Positions 62,049 to 64,000 of a stretch of DNA of 64,000 nt are shown piece by piece; positions within the stretch are counted from its first letter, which is position 1, and the number at the start of each line of letters is the position of its first letter. The position numbers and the translations under genes are program-made. The notes beneath the pieces were generated by a model. That model saw only the letters and a program-made list of their open reading frames with translations, was not told where the DNA came from and made no database searches. The DNA is taken from the NCBI GenBank assembly GCA_964464965.1, contig CAYXHM010000001.1, positions 620,001-684,000 on the forward strand. The letters run 5' to 3'. Source of the DNA: UBA5543 sp964464965. GTDB lineage: Bacteria; Bacteroidota; Bacteroidia; Chitinophagales; Chitinophagaceae.

Positions 62049-62921
62049 TTGAAACGTATTATACTCAGCTTAGCTTTGTTATTGCCGTTGGTGTCTTCTG
62101 CACAACAGCATCATGAGTTTGGATTTTCTGCGGGCATAAGCAGTTATTACGGCGACCTGCAACCTGATTTATTCCCCGACAACAGCACCAATGCAATGGG
62201 TGGTATCATGTATAAATATTTCATGAACCCACATGTGGGCCTGCGTTTTGGCGTATCATACACTGCCCTCAGCGCTTTCGATACGCTGTCGGGCATACCG
62301 GCTAGGGAAGAACGCAACCTGAGCTTTAAAAGCAACCTGCTGGAATTTCATGGCGGGTTTGAATTCAACCTGTTGCCTATTGAAAAAGACAGGATAAAAT
62401 TCACGCCGTATGTATTCGGTGGTATAGCTGTATTCCGCTTCAATCCTTATACTTTCGGCTCTCAGGGACAAAAAGTGTACCTGCGCCCCCTGGGTACAGA
62501 AGGCCAGAATATCCCGTTGTATCCTGACCGTAAAGAATACAAGCTGGTAAGCACGGCTTTTCCTGTAGGTGGTGGTCTGAAATTCTTCCTGGGTAAAACA
62601 TTCATGATTACCCCTGAAATCGGCTTCCGCTATACTAATACTGATTATATAGACGACGTAAGCAAATCTTACGTAAATATGAATACCCTGAAAGAATACC
62701 GTGGACAGACGGCTGTTGACTATTCCTTCCGTACAGATGAGCGTGCAGGCTGGGATGGCAATTACCCGGACTATCGCTACCAGCGTGGCGACAGCAAATC
62801 GAACGACCTGTATTGGTTTGGTAACCTGACGGTAACCGTTTACCTGGAAAACCTGGGTAATATGCGCGACTACTGGCAGGCAAACTGTCCCGCCTTCCTG
62901 CGCAGCGGCAGAACACAATAG
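62049..62921 (+). CDS. DUF6089 outer-membrane beta-barrel protein
   Basis: A protein of 290 aa with TTG start and a signal peptide (LALLLPLVSSAQ). The start of the mature part (FGFSAGISSYYGDLQP) and later PYVFGGIAVFRFNPYT, ITPEIGFRYTNTDYIDDVSK are typical of the DUF6089 barrel family of Bacteroidota. Function is unknown. The terminator at 62950-62984 closes it. Confidence 0.8.
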   Translation: MKRIILSLALLLPLVSSAQQHHEFGFSAGISSYYGDLQPDLFPDNSTNAMGGIMYKYFMNPHVGLRFGVSYTALSAFDTLSGIPAREERNLSFKSNLLEFHGGFEFNLLPIEKDRIKFTPYVFGGIAVFRFNPYTFGSQGQKVYLRPLGTEGQNIPLYPDRKEYKLVSTAFPVGGGLKFFLGKTFMITPEIGFRYTNTDYIDDVSKSYVNMNTLKEYRGQTAVDYSFRTDERAGWDGNYPDYRYQRGDSKSNDLYWFGNLTVTVYLENLGNMRDYWQANCPAFLRSGRTQ

Positions 62922-62949
62922 GAAGATCATTAAAACACACACTATATAT

Positions 62950-62984
62950 AAAAGGTGGCAGCTCAAAAAGTTGCCGCCTTTTTG
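62950..62984 (+). terminator. Terminator after the DUF6089 gene
   Basis: AAAAGGTGGCAGCT pairs with AGTTGCCGCCTTTT around the five-base loop CAAAA, with wobbles. A run of T follows. It lies between two plus-strand genes. Confidence 0.8.
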
Positions 62985-63077
62985 TTTGTAATAAACAAAC
63001 GTTAAAATCAGCCTTAATATAACTATCGTTTGTACAAATAAATATCTTCGCGCGGCAATTGCTCAAAATCTCTTCCA

Positions 63078-64000
63078 ATGAAAAACCTTCTATTTGTTAT
63101 ACTGCTGGTGCTCACCTCATCAGCTATTTACGCCCAAAAAAAAGCAACAGTCAGCGGTACTGTTACGGTTAAGGCATCAGGCGAGGCTATAATCGGGGCA
63201 GTAATAAAAGTAAAGGAACAACCCGCTGTAGGGGCGGTTACCAACGAGTTCGGCTTCTATTCCATAACGCTGCCGCAGGGCGACTACACATTATCCATCA
63301 GCTACCTGGGCTACACTACTTTTGAGCAGAAGGTGAGCCTTACCGCCAACATCTCTCAAAATATAGCTTTGGAAGACAAAGCGCAAAACCTGGAAGAGGT
63401 GGTAATAACCGGAGAGAGAGAGGATGTTAATGTATCGCGTAGCGAAATGGGCGTGATGAAGCTGGATATGAAGGCGGCTAATAAACTGCCCGTTATCATG
63501 GGTGAAAAAGATATACTGAAAACTATACAACTTATGCCGGGCGTGGCCTCTGCAGGCGATGGCAACAGTGGCTTTTATGTGCGTGGCGGTGGTGCCGACC
63601 AGAACCTGATACTGCTGGACGAAGCCCCGGTGTACAACGCATCCCACCTGCTGGGTTTCTTTTCTACCTTCAACTCAGATGCTATAAAGGATGTAACCGT
63701 TTATAAAGGCAGCATGCCTGCAGAATATGGAGGGCGCCTTTCCTCAGTACTGGATATTGCTATGAATGAAGGTAACAACCAGGAATACCATGTAAGCGGC
63801 GGTATCGGCCTTATATCCTCCAAACTGAATATTGAGGGGCCTATACAAAAAGGCAAAAGTTCCTTCCTGGTTACCGGCCGCAGAACATATGCAGACATGT
63901 TTCTGAAACTGAGCAATGACGAAGCATTAAAAAACAGCAGGCTCTACTTTTATGATGTAAATGCCAAGATGAACTATACCATCAATGATAAGAACAGGAT
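63078..64000 (+). CDS. TonB-dependent receptor, N-terminal part (runs off the right edge)
   Basis: The first 307 codons of a receptor. The signal peptide is MKNLLFVILLVLTSSAIYAQ. The carboxypeptidase-regulatory-like domain follows (SGEAIIGAVIKVKEQPAVGA, FGFYSITLPQGDYTLSISYL). The plug begins with LPVIMGEKDILKTIQLMPGV and has FYVRGGGADQNLILLDEAPV and SMPAEYGGRLSSVLDI. Other members of this type act in iron or organic-ligand uptake. The C-terminal barrel is beyond the window. Confidence 0.92.
   Translation, partial: MKNLLFVILLVLTSSAIYAQKKATVSGTVTVKASGEAIIGAVIKVKEQPAVGAVTNEFGFYSITLPQGDYTLSISYLGYTTFEQKVSLTANISQNIALEDKAQNLEEVVITGEREDVNVSRSEMGVMKLDMKAANKLPVIMGEKDILKTIQLMPGVASAGDGNSGFYVRGGGADQNLILLDEAPVYNASHLLGFFSTFNSDAIKDVTVYKGSMPAEYGGRLSSVLDIAMNEGNNQEYHVSGGIGLISSKLNIEGPIQKGKSSFLVTGRRTYADMFLKLSNDEALKNSRLYFYDVNAKMNYTINDKNR

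Overview
The window is a chromosomal segment of a Bacteroidota bacterium, most likely of the order Chitinophagales (the order is an inference; the phylum is well supported). The evidence is a Bacteroidota-type mraZ-rsmH-ftsL-ftsI-murE-mraY-murD-ftsW-murG cluster, TAnnTTTG promoter elements with few Shine-Dalgarno sites, proteins of the type IX secretion system (T9SS), TonB-dependent receptors with carboxypeptidase-like N-domains, DUF1573, MbnP and DUF6089 proteins, and menaquinone synthesis through the futalosine route (mqnD). Most of the window is ordinary housekeeping and envelope biology.

Layout. 1-9358 (minus strand): the division and cell-wall cluster, from mraZ to the first codons of murG, tightly packed with stop/start overlaps. 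Upstream of mraZ are four phased TGTG repeats (a candidate MraZ operator) and a pair of DnaA-box-like sequences. 9638-12213: bamD and an RNA polymerase omega-like gene, a YjjG-type nucleotidase, a cupin and a DUF721 protein. 12214-17690 is the most irregular stretch. It holds a T-rich repeat family, two roughly 100-bp repeats with a covarying hairpin on either side of a 34-codon membrane micro-ORF, and eleven copies of a roughly 61-bp repeat with a palindromic core. These copies surround a DUF559 endonuclease-like gene, an Arr-type ADP-ribosyltransferase with a helical N-terminal extension, and a T9SS cargo protein. 17692-20843: a soluble PAS histidine kinase preceded by three tandem SpoIIAA-like paralogues and the relic of a fourth.

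21142-35523: a GH3-family protein, recQ, mqnD, a set of envelope genes (PagL-like deacylase, MbnP-like lipoprotein, small membrane protein, YHS lipoprotein), adenine deaminase, an aminotransferase, two DUF1573 proteins, tsaC, cca, a HIT protein and greA. 35611-44587: a three-gene operon of a TonB-dependent receptor, a 1319-residue secreted protein and a PorV/PorQ-like barrel. 44720-51034: a hydroxyacid dehydrogenase, rsmA, pepA, pdxA, DUF1835, a cupin and a membrane protein. 51038-55435: an RND pump gene and a TolC gene without an adaptor gene. 55658-64000: superoxide dismutase, small beta-barrel proteins, a seven-haem cytochrome with TPR repeats, tyrS, a DUF6089 barrel and the start of another TonB-dependent receptor.

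Functional links. The division operon is probably autoregulated by MraZ. BamD, TolC and the receptors and barrels belong to the outer membrane. Several start codons lie only 0-10 bases after a TAnnTTTG element, which predicts leaderless or nearly leaderless mRNAs. The best candidate for an undescribed system is the DUF559 gene set among oriented palindromic repeats at 14.4-17.7 kb. The hairpin repeats at 13.6-13.9 kb and the SpoIIAA-like trio with its histidine kinase come next. No tRNA, rRNA, CRISPR array or transposase gene was recognised.
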